A DNA stretch of 64,000 nucleotides from Hominiventricola filiformis (GTDB taxonomy: Bacteria > Bacillota > Clostridia > Lachnospirales > Lachnospiraceae). The stretch lies in NCBI RefSeq assembly GCF_020686965.1, contig NZ_JAJEPS010000012.1:30089-94088 (forward strand), in the 5' to 3' direction. Positions 50,458 through 59,627 of the stretch are shown in pieces. Below the pieces are notes generated by a model. That model saw nothing but the letters and a program-made list of their open reading frames with translations. It had not been told where the DNA came from and did no database searches. Each line of letters opens with the position of its first letter. Position 1 is the first letter of the stretch. The translations under genes and the position numbers were made by a program.

Positions 50458-50506
50458 CAGGTTTCACGACGTAGTGGAAGCTGAGATGAAAATGTGTAGA
50501 AGCATT
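50458..50506 (+). promoter_or_regulatory. Candidate EutV (ANTAR) dual-hairpin antiterminator
   Basis: Hairpin 1: 50458-50483, ten pairs, six-base loop GACGTA. Hairpin 2: AATGT/GCATT (50491-50506), six-base loop GTAGAA. Both loops have G at position 4, as in ANTAR target RNAs; position 1 is G, not the usual A. The right arm of hairpin 2 is part of the terminator stem that follows, so holding hairpin 2 prevents termination, the known EutV mechanism. Confidence 0.6.
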
Positions 50507-50537
50507 CTGAACAAGCCATTGTTTAGGGTGCTTTTTT
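50501..50537 (+). terminator. Leader terminator of the eut operon
   Basis: AGCATTCTGAACAA (50501-50514) pairs along its whole length with TTGTTTAGGGTGCT (50519-50532, three G-U), GCCA loop, then six T. It lies 70 bases before eutG, so default transcription stops unless antiterminated. Confidence 0.8.
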
Positions 50538-50607
50538 GCGTATATGGCAGCGGAAGCCTGGTGGGTAAGGGATTGCGCGGTCATAATTGCCAGAAAGGAG
50601 GAGAAGA

Positions 50608-51762
50608 ATGGCAAAAGATATGTTTCATGTCGGCACTCAGGTGCTGATTGGAAAAGAGCGTTTTTCCGGCATCTTTGACGGAATGACAAAAGTATTGATT
50701 GTAACGGATAAGTTCATGCATGAGAGTGGCACTGTTTCTTATGTGACGGATGTATTGGATCATCTGAAGGTGGAGTGGAAAATTTTCTCGGAGGTACGTC
50801 CGGATCCGGATATCATGACGGTCAGCAAAGGTGTTGCCATGATTCTGGAGTTTCAGCCCCAGGCGGTTGTAGCTCTGGGCGGTGGATCTTCCATCGACGC
50901 TGCAAAGGCCATCGTTTATTTTGCTGCTAAAGAGAGCAATGCACCGAGATGTAAGTTTGTAGCTATTCCAACGACCAGTGGTACTGGTTCTGAGATGACC
51001 AATTTCGCAGTCATCAGTAATCCGGAAAAGGCGGCTAAATATCCACTGGTAAATGATGAACTGTATCCGGATATCGCAGTATTGGATGCAGAACTTGTAA
51101 AAACGGTACCGCCAGCGATCACAGCTGCAACTGGAATGGATGTATTTACTCATGCAGTAGAGGCATTTGTCTGCACGGAGGCAAATCATTTCACTGATGC
51201 ATGTGCAGAGAAAGCCATGAAGCTGGTAAGAAGTTATCTCCTTCGCTGCTACAAGAATCCGGAAGATATGGAAGCACGACAGGGGATGCATGATGCATCC
51301 TGCCTGGCAGGTATTGCATTTACCAATGCAGGCCTTGGCTTGGTTCACGGTATGGCACATACGTTTGGTGCACATTTTCACGTGCCCCATGGAAAAGCAA
51401 ATGCCATTCTGCTTCCATATGTTATGGGATTCAATGCAGGATGCTATGACAGCCAGTTGACGGATGTGGCAAAAAAATATGCCCGTATTTCCAGACTGCT
51501 CCGTATTGAAGGACCGGGAATCCGTCAGAGTGCTTTCTCTCTGATCCGTACCATGCGTCAGTACAACACCCGTCTTGGCATTCCGGCTACCATCAAAGAG
51601 CTTGGTATCAGTAAAGAAGAGTTTGAGTCCGTACTGGATGAGATGTGTAAGGCTGCAAAAGCAGACAACTGTACCTCAACCAATCCGAGAGAATGTACGC
51701 CGGAGGATATCAGAAAGATTTTCCTGCAGGCATATGATGGAAAAATCGGAACAGGAAGGTAA
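50608..51762 (+). CDS. eutG: Iron-containing alcohol dehydrogenase
   Basis: 384 residues from ATG 50608 (AAGGAGGAGAAG in front). Nucleotide-binding GGGSSIDAAKA (about residue 91), PTTSGTGSEMTNFA (about 130) and the metal-binding HGMAHTFGAHFHVPHGKAN (about 245-263). It reduces acetaldehyde to ethanol with NADH inside the ethanolamine compartment, balancing the redox made by EutE. First gene after the antiterminated leader. Confidence 0.92.
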   Translation: MAKDMFHVGTQVLIGKERFSGIFDGMTKVLIVTDKFMHESGTVSYVTDVLDHLKVEWKIFSEVRPDPDIMTVSKGVAMILEFQPQAVVALGGGSSIDAAKAIVYFAAKESNAPRCKFVAIPTTSGTGSEMTNFAVISNPEKAAKYPLVNDELYPDIAVLDAELVKTVPPAITAATGMDVFTHAVEAFVCTEANHFTDACAEKAMKLVRSYLLRCYKNPEDMEARQGMHDASCLAGIAFTNAGLGLVHGMAHTFGAHFHVPHGKANAILLPYVMGFNAGCYDSQLTDVAKKYARISRLLRIEGPGIRQSAFSLIRTMRQYNTRLGIPATIKELGISKEEFESVLDEMCKAAKADNCTSTNPRECTPEDIRKIFLQAYDGKIGTGR

Positions 51763-51768
51763 TTATAA

Positions 51769-52116
51769 ATGGCAGAAGAAACCAAACAGAGAATTATTCA
51801 GGAATTCGTTCCTGGTAAACAGGTCACTCTGGCACATGTTATCGCCAATCCGGTTCCCAGTCTTTATGAGAAAATGGGGCTGATTGATGCCAGAGGAGCT
51901 ATCGGAATTTTTACCATTACGCCGAGTGAGGGTGCTATCATCGCAGCAGATGTGGCAACTAAAGCGGCAGATGTAAGCATCGGATTCGTAGACCGTTTTA
52001 ACGGAACACTGATTATCTGTGGAGATGTGGCAGCAGTGGAATCCGCACTTCGTGAAGTGATGCATACGCTCTGTGAAATGATGGGCTTCACACCGACGGT
52101 GGTGACGAAGACGTGA
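51769..52116 (+). CDS. eutS: Microcompartment shell protein EutS
   Basis: 115 residues, the permuted BMC hexamer of EutS/PduU: QEFVPGKQVTLAHVIANP at the N-terminus, which forms the beta-barrel cap, then IGIFTITPSEGAIIAADVATKAADV and IICGDVAAVESAL. It forms a bent hexamer in the shell. Overlaps eutP by four bases. Confidence 0.95.
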   Translation: MAEETKQRIIQEFVPGKQVTLAHVIANPVPSLYEKMGLIDARGAIGIFTITPSEGAIIAADVATKAADVSIGFVDRFNGTLIICGDVAAVESALREVMHTLCEMMGFTPTVVTKT

Positions 52117-52556
52117 CGCAGCAGAAACGCATGATTCTGATTGGAAAGACAGCGGCAGGAAAGACAACTCTCTGCCAGTATTTGACCCATCAGGATCTGG
52201 TATATCATAAGACTCAGACGATCGCAGTCATGGGTGGACAGTTTATTGATACGCCGGGCGAGTATCTGGAACGTGTACGGATGAGAGGAGCGCTCTCCGT
52301 GACGGCGGCAGATGCAGATATTATCCTGTTTGTACAGGATCCGACAGCAAAAGAGAAAATGTTCCCGCCAGCATATGCAGGAAGTTTTGCAAAGCCGGTG
52401 GTAGGTATTGTGACAAAAAGTGATATTGCAACGGAAGAGCAGTTAAAAGATGCGACGGAGCATCTGAAAGCAGCCGGCGCAAATCATATTTTTGTGACCA
52501 GCAGTGTGGCAGGAACTGGATTTAAAGAATTATTTGATTATCTTGATACGCTGTAA
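52113..52556 (+). CDS. eutP: EutP/PduV-family P-loop protein
   Basis: 147 residues starting GTG 52113. P-loop GKTAAGKTTL (residues 11-20), switch-like DTPGEYLE and TKSD (guanine-binding type) motifs, a small Ras-like fold. EutP-family proteins have been linked to acetate kinase-like activity in Salmonella and to compartment placement for PduV. Here it is coupled to eutS. Confidence 0.92.
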   Translation: MTQQKRMILIGKTAAGKTTLCQYLTHQDLVYHKTQTIAVMGGQFIDTPGEYLERVRMRGALSVTAADADIILFVQDPTAKEKMFPPAYAGSFAKPVVGIVTKSDIATEEQLKDATEHLKAAGANHIFVTSSVAGTGFKELFDYLDTL

Positions 52557-52594
52557 AAGTGATTAAAAATAGAATACACGATAGGTGATGGAAG

Positions 52595-53179
52595 ATGAAG
52601 AAGTCTGAAATTCGTATCGTCATAGTAGATGACGAACCGATTATCAGAATGGACTTAAGAGAAATTCTGGAATCGAAGGGCTATCAGGTCGTCGGCGAAG
52701 CAGCTGATGGATTTGATGCTGTAGAACTCTGCAGAACGCATGTACCAGATCTGGTACTGCTGGATATTAAAATGCCGTTGATGGACGGTCTGTCTGCTGC
52801 TCAGATTATTCATGAGCAGGGACTTGCCGGTTCTATTGTATTTCTGACGGCATATAGTGACAGTTCCTATATTGAAGGGGCTAAGACAAGTGGAGTCAGT
52901 GGCTATCTGGTAAAACCGGTGGATGAAAAGGCACTGGTTCCCTGTATCGAACTTGCCATGGCAAGAAGCAGTGAGATTAAAACACTGAAGACAGATGTTG
53001 AGAAGGCGAATGAACGGCTGGAAACACGGAAAGTAGTGGAAAAAGCCAAAGGATATCTTATGGAGACTAATCATGTGACGGAAGAAGAAGCATATGAATA
53101 TATCCGTAAGATGAGCAAAATCAAAAATGTGTCCATGAAACGGATTGCTGAGATCATTCTGATGAAATGCGGGAGATAA
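52595..53179 (+). CDS. eutV: EutV response regulator with ANTAR RNA-binding domain
   Basis: 194 residues. Receiver domain with DDEP acids, phospho-acceptor Asp57 (LLDIKMP) and Lys in VKPVDE (about 109). The C-terminal ANTAR domain (about 130-190, EKAKGYLMETNHVTEEEAYEYIRKMS) binds dual hairpins in nascent RNA. Phosphorylated by EutW on ethanolamine, it stops termination in eut leaders in Enterococcus; the leader at 50458-50537 is its probable target here. Confidence 0.95.
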   Translation: MKKSEIRIVIVDDEPIIRMDLREILESKGYQVVGEAADGFDAVELCRTHVPDLVLLDIKMPLMDGLSAAQIIHEQGLAGSIVFLTAYSDSSYIEGAKTSGVSGYLVKPVDEKALVPCIELAMARSSEIKTLKTDVEKANERLETRKVVEKAKGYLMETNHVTEEEAYEYIRKMSKIKNVSMKRIAEIILMKCGR

Positions 53180-53185
53180 CAGGAT

Positions 53186-54592
53186 ATGATGACGATTCGG
53201 GAACTTTGCGAGAAACATACCAGCCTTACATCAGCAGATATTGAAAAAATAGAAAATATGGCAAGAACAATTCCGTATCTTGCGAATCTGGAGGATGCAG
53301 ATATTTTTATTGACTGTCTCCTGCCATCCGGAGATGCTATTGTAGTAGCGGAGGCCAATCCAAAAGACAGTCCTTCTTCCTATGAAAAAAGTGTGGTGGG
53401 CATGATTGCCTATCAGCAGAATGAACCGGCTGTTGCAAGAACCTTTAAGGTTGGTGTGGCAACGAAACATATGAAGGCGCTGACCCAGGAAAATACGAGA
53501 GTGATTCAGTCCGTAGAACCGATCAGTAATGGAACAGAGATTATCGGTGTACTGATCCGGGAAAAGAGGATTGAGGAACAGTACAGCGGTCAAAGTGCGC
53601 TGCATTTGTCTCATGAAAACTATGAATCTATGGCACAGGCAATAACCAGTAAAAAAGGATCCTGGCTGGCAGAATGCATTGATGAAGCCTTACTTATTAT
53701 AGACCGTAAAGGTCTGGTCTGCTCTGCCAATGATGTGGCATGCAGATTGTATCGGCGTCTCGGATATGTGGGAGAACTGATTGGCCAAAGATATGAAAAC
53801 GTTCAGCTGGTAGTTCCGCAGTATGGAATATCTGACGAAGCAGTGACAGAAGCATCCGTTGGTAAAAATTATTTTATTATCCGTCATGTAAAACTGGAAA
53901 CAGCAGATCTTTCCTGTGCAGTAATTATCAGGGATGAAACAGCGGAAAAGCAGCGTGAGCAGGAACTGGTTCTGAAATCAGTGGCAATCCAGGAGATGCA
54001 TCATCGCGTGAAAAATAATCTTCAGACGATTGCATCGTTGTTAAGACTGCAAATCAGAAGAAGCGAAAATCCGGAAACGATACAGGTATTGCGGGAGACT
54101 ATGAGCAGAATTCTGTCTATTTCGGCCACCCATGAACTGCTTGCAAGAAACGGCGTGGATCAGGTGAAAATTGGCGAGGTGCTCAGGCAAATCCGCAGCA
54201 ATGTGCTGCAGAGCTTTGAACATTCTGAAGTGGATATTGAGATTTCAATGGAATCAGGAGACTTTGAAACAGATTCAGAGATTGCGGCATCAGTAGCCAT
54301 GGTGGTTAATGAACTTCTTCAGAACAGTATGAAATATGCATTTGAAGGCAAAGAAAAAGGTTTGATAGAGATCCTTGTAAAAAAAGGAGAGCTCTATTCG
54401 AATATCACGGTACGCGATGATGGCATCGGATTTGATGCGGATATCAGCAGACCGAATCATCTGGGATGGGGAATCGTGCGTTCACTGATAAAGGATAAGC
54501 TTCATGGAACCATCCATGTAGAGTCCGGAGAGCAGGGAAGTGTAGTGACCTTTGATTTCTTAAACCAGAATGTGGATACACTGGAACTATAA
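53186..54592 (+). CDS. eutW: EutW sensor histidine kinase
   Basis: 468 residues, no membrane segment, so a cytosolic sensor. The N-terminal half is the ethanolamine-sensing type domain (about 1-150), then a PAS-like region (about 165-250), then HisKA_2-type IQEMHHRVKNNLQTIASLL (His272/273) and an ATPase part with NELLQNSMKYAF and DDGIGFD. Typical EutW. It phosphorylates EutV. Start ATG 53186 or the next codon. Confidence 0.94.
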   Translation: MMTIRELCEKHTSLTSADIEKIENMARTIPYLANLEDADIFIDCLLPSGDAIVVAEANPKDSPSSYEKSVVGMIAYQQNEPAVARTFKVGVATKHMKALTQENTRVIQSVEPISNGTEIIGVLIREKRIEEQYSGQSALHLSHENYESMAQAITSKKGSWLAECIDEALLIIDRKGLVCSANDVACRLYRRLGYVGELIGQRYENVQLVVPQYGISDEAVTEASVGKNYFIIRHVKLETADLSCAVIIRDETAEKQREQELVLKSVAIQEMHHRVKNNLQTIASLLRLQIRRSENPETIQVLRETMSRILSISATHELLARNGVDQVKIGEVLRQIRSNVLQSFEHSEVDIEISMESGDFETDSEIAASVAMVVNELLQNSMKYAFEGKEKGLIEILVKKGELYSNITVRDDGIGFDADISRPNHLGWGIVRSLIKDKLHGTIHVESGEQGSVVTFDFLNQNVDTLEL

Positions 54593-54616
54593 AAATGCCG
54601 GAGGTTCTAAAAAAGA

Positions 54617-56047
54617 ATGAAAGAAACAATTACAAGTGTAGGCATTGATATTGGTACCTCCACGACACAGTTGATTTTCAGCCGGCTGACCATTGAAAAT
54701 CTGGCCAGCAGCTATACGGTTCCGAGAATCAGTATTGTGGACAAAGAAGTGATCTACCGCAGTCATATTTATTTTACACCGCTGAAATCTCAGCAGGAGA
54801 TTGATGTGGAAGCAGTGCGGAAGATTGTAAAAGAAGAATATGAGAAAGCCGGTATGACGCCGGATATGCTCCAGACTGGAGCGGTCATCATTACCGGTGA
54901 GACTGCCAGAAAGCAGAATGCCAATCTGGTGCTGGAAATGTTAAGTGACATGGCGGGAGATTTCGTTGTGGCAACGGCGGGACCGGATCTGGAATCCGTG
55001 CTTTCCGGTAAAGGGGCCGGTGCAGACCGGATTTCAGAAGAAGAACGTATTTGTGTGGCAAATGTAGATATCGGAGGCGGTACCAGCAACATTGCATCCT
55101 TTTATAAAGGACAGGTTATGGGTACGTCCTGCCTGGATATTGGAGGACGGCTGATCAAAGTAGAAAATGGAAAGATCAGCTATATTTTCCATAAAACCGC
55201 GGAACTGGCATCTCATATGGGAATCTCCATCAAGGTGGGAGATCCTGCAGATCCGGAAAAACTTCGAAAAATCTGTGACCGGATGGCAGATGAACTGGCG
55301 CAGGCACTGTATCTGAAGGATGCGGATGCCGAGCATGCCGGACTTTATACCAATGACGGTAAACGGCTGCCGGATAATCATAAGATTGATGCCGTGACAT
55401 TTTCCGGAGGAGTTGCAGATTGTATCTATCATCCGGAAGGAAAAGAGACATTTCAGTACGGAGACATCGGAGTGCTCCTTGGAAGGGCCATTCTCGATCA
55501 TCCTGCATTTAAGAATATACGCTGGTTTACCGCAGCAGAGACGATCAGAGCGACCGTGGTAGGTGCGGGAACCCATACCACCAGTGTTAGCGGCAGCACC
55601 ATTTCCTATGCAAAGGATAAGCTGCCGGTTAAAAATATCCCGGTCTTAAGAATTGGATCGGATGATGAAGCTGATTTGGAAGCATTTGCTTCTTCAATCA
55701 TACAACAACTCCCTCTGTACCATTCGGAGGGAAAACTGGAACAGATAGCCATCTCTTTTGAAGGCCGGCATTACGTAAGTTTCCTGGAAATCCAGGCCCT
55801 TGCAGCCGCCATCATCAAGGGGGCAAGGGAAATTATTGACAGTGAGTTCCCACTGATCCTGGTAGTGGAAAATGATATCGGAAAAGTTCTGGGAAATGCC
55901 CTTAACGTGGCGCTTCACAGAGAAAAACCAGTTGTGTGCATTGATGGAATTCATGCACAGGGCGGGGATTATATCGATATCGGAGAACCACTGGCCAACG
56001 GAAGAGTTGTTCCGGTCGTAACAAAAACTTTAATTTTCAATACTTAA
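54617..56047 (+). CDS. eutA: Ethanolamine ammonia-lyase reactivating factor
   Basis: 476 residues. ASKHA-type ATPase features: VGIDIGTSTTQLIFS at the N-terminus and ANVDIGGGTSNIASF near residue 146. EutA replaces damaged cobalamin in EutBC with the help of ATP. Lies 24 bases after eutW and 14 before eutB. Confidence 0.96.
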   Translation: MKETITSVGIDIGTSTTQLIFSRLTIENLASSYTVPRISIVDKEVIYRSHIYFTPLKSQQEIDVEAVRKIVKEEYEKAGMTPDMLQTGAVIITGETARKQNANLVLEMLSDMAGDFVVATAGPDLESVLSGKGAGADRISEEERICVANVDIGGGTSNIASFYKGQVMGTSCLDIGGRLIKVENGKISYIFHKTAELASHMGISIKVGDPADPEKLRKICDRMADELAQALYLKDADAEHAGLYTNDGKRLPDNHKIDAVTFSGGVADCIYHPEGKETFQYGDIGVLLGRAILDHPAFKNIRWFTAAETIRATVVGAGTHTTSVSGSTISYAKDKLPVKNIPVLRIGSDDEADLEAFASSIIQQLPLYHSEGKLEQIAISFEGRHYVSFLEIQALAAAIIKGAREIIDSEFPLILVVENDIGKVLGNALNVALHREKPVVCIDGIHAQGGDYIDIGEPLANGRVVPVVTKTLIFNT

Positions 56048-56061
56048 AAGGAGGAGAGAGA

Positions 56062-57432
56062 TTGATATTAAAGACAACGCTTTTTGGTCATACTTATGAA
56101 TTCAAATCTGTCAGAGAAGTTATGGCCAAGGCAAACGAAGAAAAGTCCGGCGATAAGCTGGCAGGCATTGCTGCAGAGACCGCAGAGGAGCGTGTAGCTG
56201 CCAAAGTTGTACTTTCTAATCTGACACTGGAGAATTTAAGAGAGAATCCTGCCGTTCCCTACGAAGAGGATGAAGTAACAAGAATTATCCAGGATGGAGT
56301 CAACGAATCTATTTACAACAGCATCAAGGGCTGGACCGTTGCACAGCTCCGCGAGTGGATCCTCGATACAGAGACCACCGGAGACATGATCAAACGTGTA
56401 TCCAGAGGTCTGACCAGTGAGATGGTAGCTGGTGTTGCCAAACTGATGGGCAACCTGGACCTGATCTACGGAGCAAAGAAAATTCACAACCCGACCCATT
56501 GTAATACTACTCTGGGACTGCCGGGAACCTTCTCATCCCGTCTGCAGCCGAACCATACCACTGATGATCCGAAGGGTATCATGGCTTCCGTTATGGAAGG
56601 TCTTTCCTACGGCTGTGGTGATGCCGTTATTGGTCTGAACCCGGTAGACGACTCTGTAGAGAGTGTTGCAAGAATCTTAAAGAGCTTTGATGAGTTCAAA
56701 AATAAATGGGAAGTTCCGACCCAGATCTGTGTACTGGCTCATGTAACGACCCAGACAGAAGCAGCTGATAAGCTGAATGCACCGATCGACCTGATGTTCC
56801 AGTCTATCGCTGGTTCTCAGAAGGGTAATGAAGCATTTGGTCTGAACGCACAGATGCTGCAGGACGGCCGTGAAATGATGTTGAAGAAAGGTACCTCTAC
56901 CGGACCGAACGTCATGTACTTCGAGACAGGACAGGGTTCCGAGCTTTCTTCTGAGGCTCACAATGGCTGGGATCAGGTAACTATGGAAGCAAGATGCTAT
57001 GGTTTTGCAAAGAAATATGATCCGTTTATTGTAAATACGGTTGTTGGATTTATCGGACCGGAGTATCTCTATGACTCCAAGCAGGTAACCCGTGCAGGTC
57101 TTGAGGATCATTTTATGGGTAAACTTTCAGGACTTCCGATGGGCTGTGACTGCTGCTACACGAATCATATGAAAGCAGACCAGAACGATATTGAGAATCT
57201 GTCCATGCTTCTTGCCGCAGCAGGCTGTACCTATATCATGGGTGTACCGGAAGGTGATGACTGTATGCTGATGTACCAGTGTACCGGATATCATGAGGCG
57301 GCAGCTCTCCGTGAAATTCTGGGACTTCGTCCGACAAAAGAATTTGACGCATGGCTTGAAAAGATGGGATTCTCTAAAGATGGAAAGCTGACACCGCTTG
57401 CAGGTGATGCATCTGTATTTTTAGCAAAATAG
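56062..57432 (+). CDS. eutB: Ethanolamine ammonia-lyase large subunit
   Basis: 456 residues starting at TTG 56062; AAAGGAGGAG in front fits and the first residues M-ILKTTLFGHTYEFKSVREV match the family's start, so no ATG is needed. TIM-barrel with NPTHCNTTLGLPGTFSSRLQPNHTTDDPKGI and CDCCYTNHMKADQND segments. With EutC and adenosylcobalamin it splits ethanolamine to acetaldehyde and ammonia. Confidence 0.97.
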   Translation: MILKTTLFGHTYEFKSVREVMAKANEEKSGDKLAGIAAETAEERVAAKVVLSNLTLENLRENPAVPYEEDEVTRIIQDGVNESIYNSIKGWTVAQLREWILDTETTGDMIKRVSRGLTSEMVAGVAKLMGNLDLIYGAKKIHNPTHCNTTLGLPGTFSSRLQPNHTTDDPKGIMASVMEGLSYGCGDAVIGLNPVDDSVESVARILKSFDEFKNKWEVPTQICVLAHVTTQTEAADKLNAPIDLMFQSIAGSQKGNEAFGLNAQMLQDGREMMLKKGTSTGPNVMYFETGQGSELSSEAHNGWDQVTMEARCYGFAKKYDPFIVNTVVGFIGPEYLYDSKQVTRAGLEDHFMGKLSGLPMGCDCCYTNHMKADQNDIENLSMLLAAAGCTYIMGVPEGDDCMLMYQCTGYHEAAALREILGLRPTKEFDAWLEKMGFSKDGKLTPLAGDASVFLAK

Positions 57433-57451
57433 AAAGGAGGCAGAAACAACA

Positions 57452-58369
57452 ATGAACGATAATGAATTAAGAGCAATTATTGAACAGGTACTTACAGAGA
57501 TGAATGTAAGCGGTACCGCATCTGCCTCAGCAGATGGAAATGCAGTAAAAACTGCAGTTGTCAATGCAGTGAAAAATGCCGGCTGTGAGCAGGCAGGAGT
57601 GGAGGAAGGATGCCTTCCGGATATCACTCAGATTGACATTAAGAAACAGTATCTGGTAGAACATCCGCAGAACGGAGAGGCTTACCTTGATCTCAAACAG
57701 TACGCTCCGTGCCGTCTTGGTATCGGCAAAGCAGGTGCCCGTTATAAGACTCTTCCGAATCTGGAGTTCCGTGCAGCTCATTCTGCAGCACAGGATGCAG
57801 TTTTCAATGATGTTGATCAGGAGTTTATCGATAAGATGGGACTCTTCACCGTACAGACCCAGTGCGAGAGCAAAGATGTATATCTGACCCGTCCGGATCT
57901 GGGAAGAAAATTGAACGACGAAGCTGTAAAAACTATTAAGGAAAAATGCAAAATGCATCCGACCGTACAGATCTATGTATCTGACGGATTAAGCTCTGCA
58001 GCAGTTGCTGCCAATGTGGCAGACGTTCTACCGGGTATTATGCAGGGACTGGAGAGCTATGGTATTGATACAGGAACCCCGTTCTTCGTAAAATATGGCC
58101 GTGTAGGTGTTATGGATCAGGTATCCGAACTGACCGGAGCAGAGGTGACCTGCGTACTGATTGGTGAGAGACCGGGTCTGATTACTGCAGAGTCCATGTC
58201 CGCATATATTGCATACAAAGCAACGGTTGGAATGCCGGAGGCAAGAAGAACCGTTGTATCCAATATTCACAGAGCAGGAACCAATCCTGCAGAGGCCGGA
58301 GCTCATATCGCAGAGATCATCAAGATCATGCTGGAGAAGAAGGCAAGTGGAACTGATCTGAAGCTGTAA
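57452..58369 (+). CDS. eutC: Ethanolamine ammonia-lyase small subunit
   Basis: 305 residues. N-terminal amphipathic helix DNELRAIIEQVLTEM, a likely encapsulation peptide, then a Ser/Ala-rich linker and the EutC core (APCRLGIGKAGARYKTL, VYLTRPDLGRKL, LSSAAVAANV, GERPGLITAESMSAYI) that binds cobalamin at the EutB interface. AAAGGAGG before ATG 57452. Confidence 0.97.
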   Translation: MNDNELRAIIEQVLTEMNVSGTASASADGNAVKTAVVNAVKNAGCEQAGVEEGCLPDITQIDIKKQYLVEHPQNGEAYLDLKQYAPCRLGIGKAGARYKTLPNLEFRAAHSAAQDAVFNDVDQEFIDKMGLFTVQTQCESKDVYLTRPDLGRKLNDEAVKTIKEKCKMHPTVQIYVSDGLSSAAVAANVADVLPGIMQGLESYGIDTGTPFFVKYGRVGVMDQVSELTGAEVTCVLIGERPGLITAESMSAYIAYKATVGMPEARRTVVSNIHRAGTNPAEAGAHIAEIIKIMLEKKASGTDLKL

Positions 58370-58383
58370 GGAGGAAACAAAAA

Positions 58384-59034
58384 ATGAAGAGAGATCCGTT
58401 AAAGGCAAGTGTCCTTGCCACAAAGATCATCCCGAATGTCAGCCCTGATCTTGCAAAAGAGCTGAATCTGGGACCGGATATGAAATCATTAGCGCTTATT
58501 ACTGCTGACAGCGATGACGTGACTTACACAGCGCTTGATGAAGCAACCAAGAAGGCAGATGTAACCGTTGTTTATGCAAAAAGCTTTTACGGCGGCGCTG
58601 CCAATGCAAATACGAAGCTTGCCGGTGAGATCATCGGTATCCTGGCTGGTCCGAATCCGGCAGAGGTAAAGAGTGGCCTTGAGGCAGCAGTTGATGTGAT
58701 CGAGAACCAGGCACATTTCGTATCTGCAAATGAAGATGACAGTATCTGCTATTATGCACACTGCATTTCCAGAACCGGTTCTTACCTTTCCGAAGGTGCC
58801 GGAATCAAAGAGGGAGAGGCGCTTGCATATCTGATCGCACCGCCGTTGGAAGCTATGTACGGTGTGGATGCAGCTCTTAAAGCAGCAGATGTAAAAATGT
58901 GTGTTTTGTATGCACCGCCTTCAGAGACCAACTTTGGCGGCGCTCTGCTGACCGGAAGTCAGTCTGCATGCAAATCTGCATGTGATGCTTTTGCAGCAGC
59001 AGTTGAGTTTGTAGCAGACAATCCAATTGCATAA
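58384..59034 (+). CDS. eutL: Microcompartment trimeric shell protein EutL
   Basis: 216 residues, tandem BMC domains (trimer-forming). LKASVLATKIIPNVSPDLAKELNLGP at the start and CISRTGSYLSEGAGIKEGEALAYLIAPPLEAMYG in the middle are EutL hallmarks. EutL trimers have a central gated pore. GGAGG in front. Confidence 0.96.
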   Translation: MKRDPLKASVLATKIIPNVSPDLAKELNLGPDMKSLALITADSDDVTYTALDEATKKADVTVVYAKSFYGGAANANTKLAGEIIGILAGPNPAEVKSGLEAAVDVIENQAHFVSANEDDSICYYAHCISRTGSYLSEGAGIKEGEALAYLIAPPLEAMYGVDAALKAADVKMCVLYAPPSETNFGGALLTGSQSACKSACDAFAAAVEFVADNPIA

Positions 59035-59054
59035 TTCGATAACGGAGGTATGCA

Positions 59055-59627
59055 ATGAAAGCATTAGGGCTGATTGAAGTCCGGGGAATGGTTCCGGCAG
59101 TGGAAGCACTGGACAGTGCTTTAAAAGCTGCCAATGTGAACCGTCTTGATGTAGTGAAAGTCGGCGGCGGTCTGGTCAGTGTACTGATTGAGGGCGACGT
59201 GGGAGCTGTCCGTGCAGCTGTGGATGCTGCACAGGCAGCGGCAGAAAAGATTGGAACCGTGATCTCCACACACGTGATTCCCAGACCGGCAGAGGATGTG
59301 ACACAGATGATCACGCCGAACCCTGATCCGCAGCCGATCATAAGTGAGCAGCTGGAAGACAATCATGATGAGACAGCAGAAGCTGAGCAGCCGGAAGACA
59401 GCAGTGAAGTGACCGAAGAAGTAAAAGAAGAACCGGCTGAGCAGAAGAAGGGAAAGCTTGCTTACATCCCGGATGTAGAAGAAATGAAAGCCATGACCGT
59501 AGACAAACTGCGTGCCCTGGCCCGTAAACTTGAAATTACAAATATGACCCGCAAGGAGATCCGTTTTGCAAACAAGACGGAACTCATTGAACGAATTTTG
59601 GAGTTTCTTGAAAAGGAGAACAAGTAA
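59055..59627 (+). CDS. BMC shell protein with C-terminal SAP/Rho-N-like extension (EutK-like)
   Basis: 190 residues. A full BMC-H domain (1-88; KALGLIEVRGMVPAVEALDSALKAANV ... VISTHVIPRP), an acidic linker (about 95-143, many Glu and Pro), then a basic helical module MTVDKLRALARKLEI ... NKTELIERILEFLEKEN (about 150-187) resembling SAP or Rho N-terminal DNA/RNA-binding helices. E. coli EutK also has BMC plus a helix-turn-helix tail, but of a different kind. It may tie the shell to nucleic acid or to another protein. The stop abuts eutE. Confidence 0.8.
   Translation: MKALGLIEVRGMVPAVEALDSALKAANVNRLDVVKVGGGLVSVLIEGDVGAVRAAVDAAQAAAEKIGTVISTHVIPRPAEDVTQMITPNPDPQPIISEQLEDNHDETAEAEQPEDSSEVTEEVKEEPAEQKKGKLAYIPDVEEMKAMTVDKLRALARKLEITNMTRKEIRFANKTELIERILEFLEKENK

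Noticed and set aside
50374..50607. Cobalamin riboswitch before eutG
   Set aside because: Too short, and I see no B12-box-like conserved element; the hairpins fit an ANTAR leader better.
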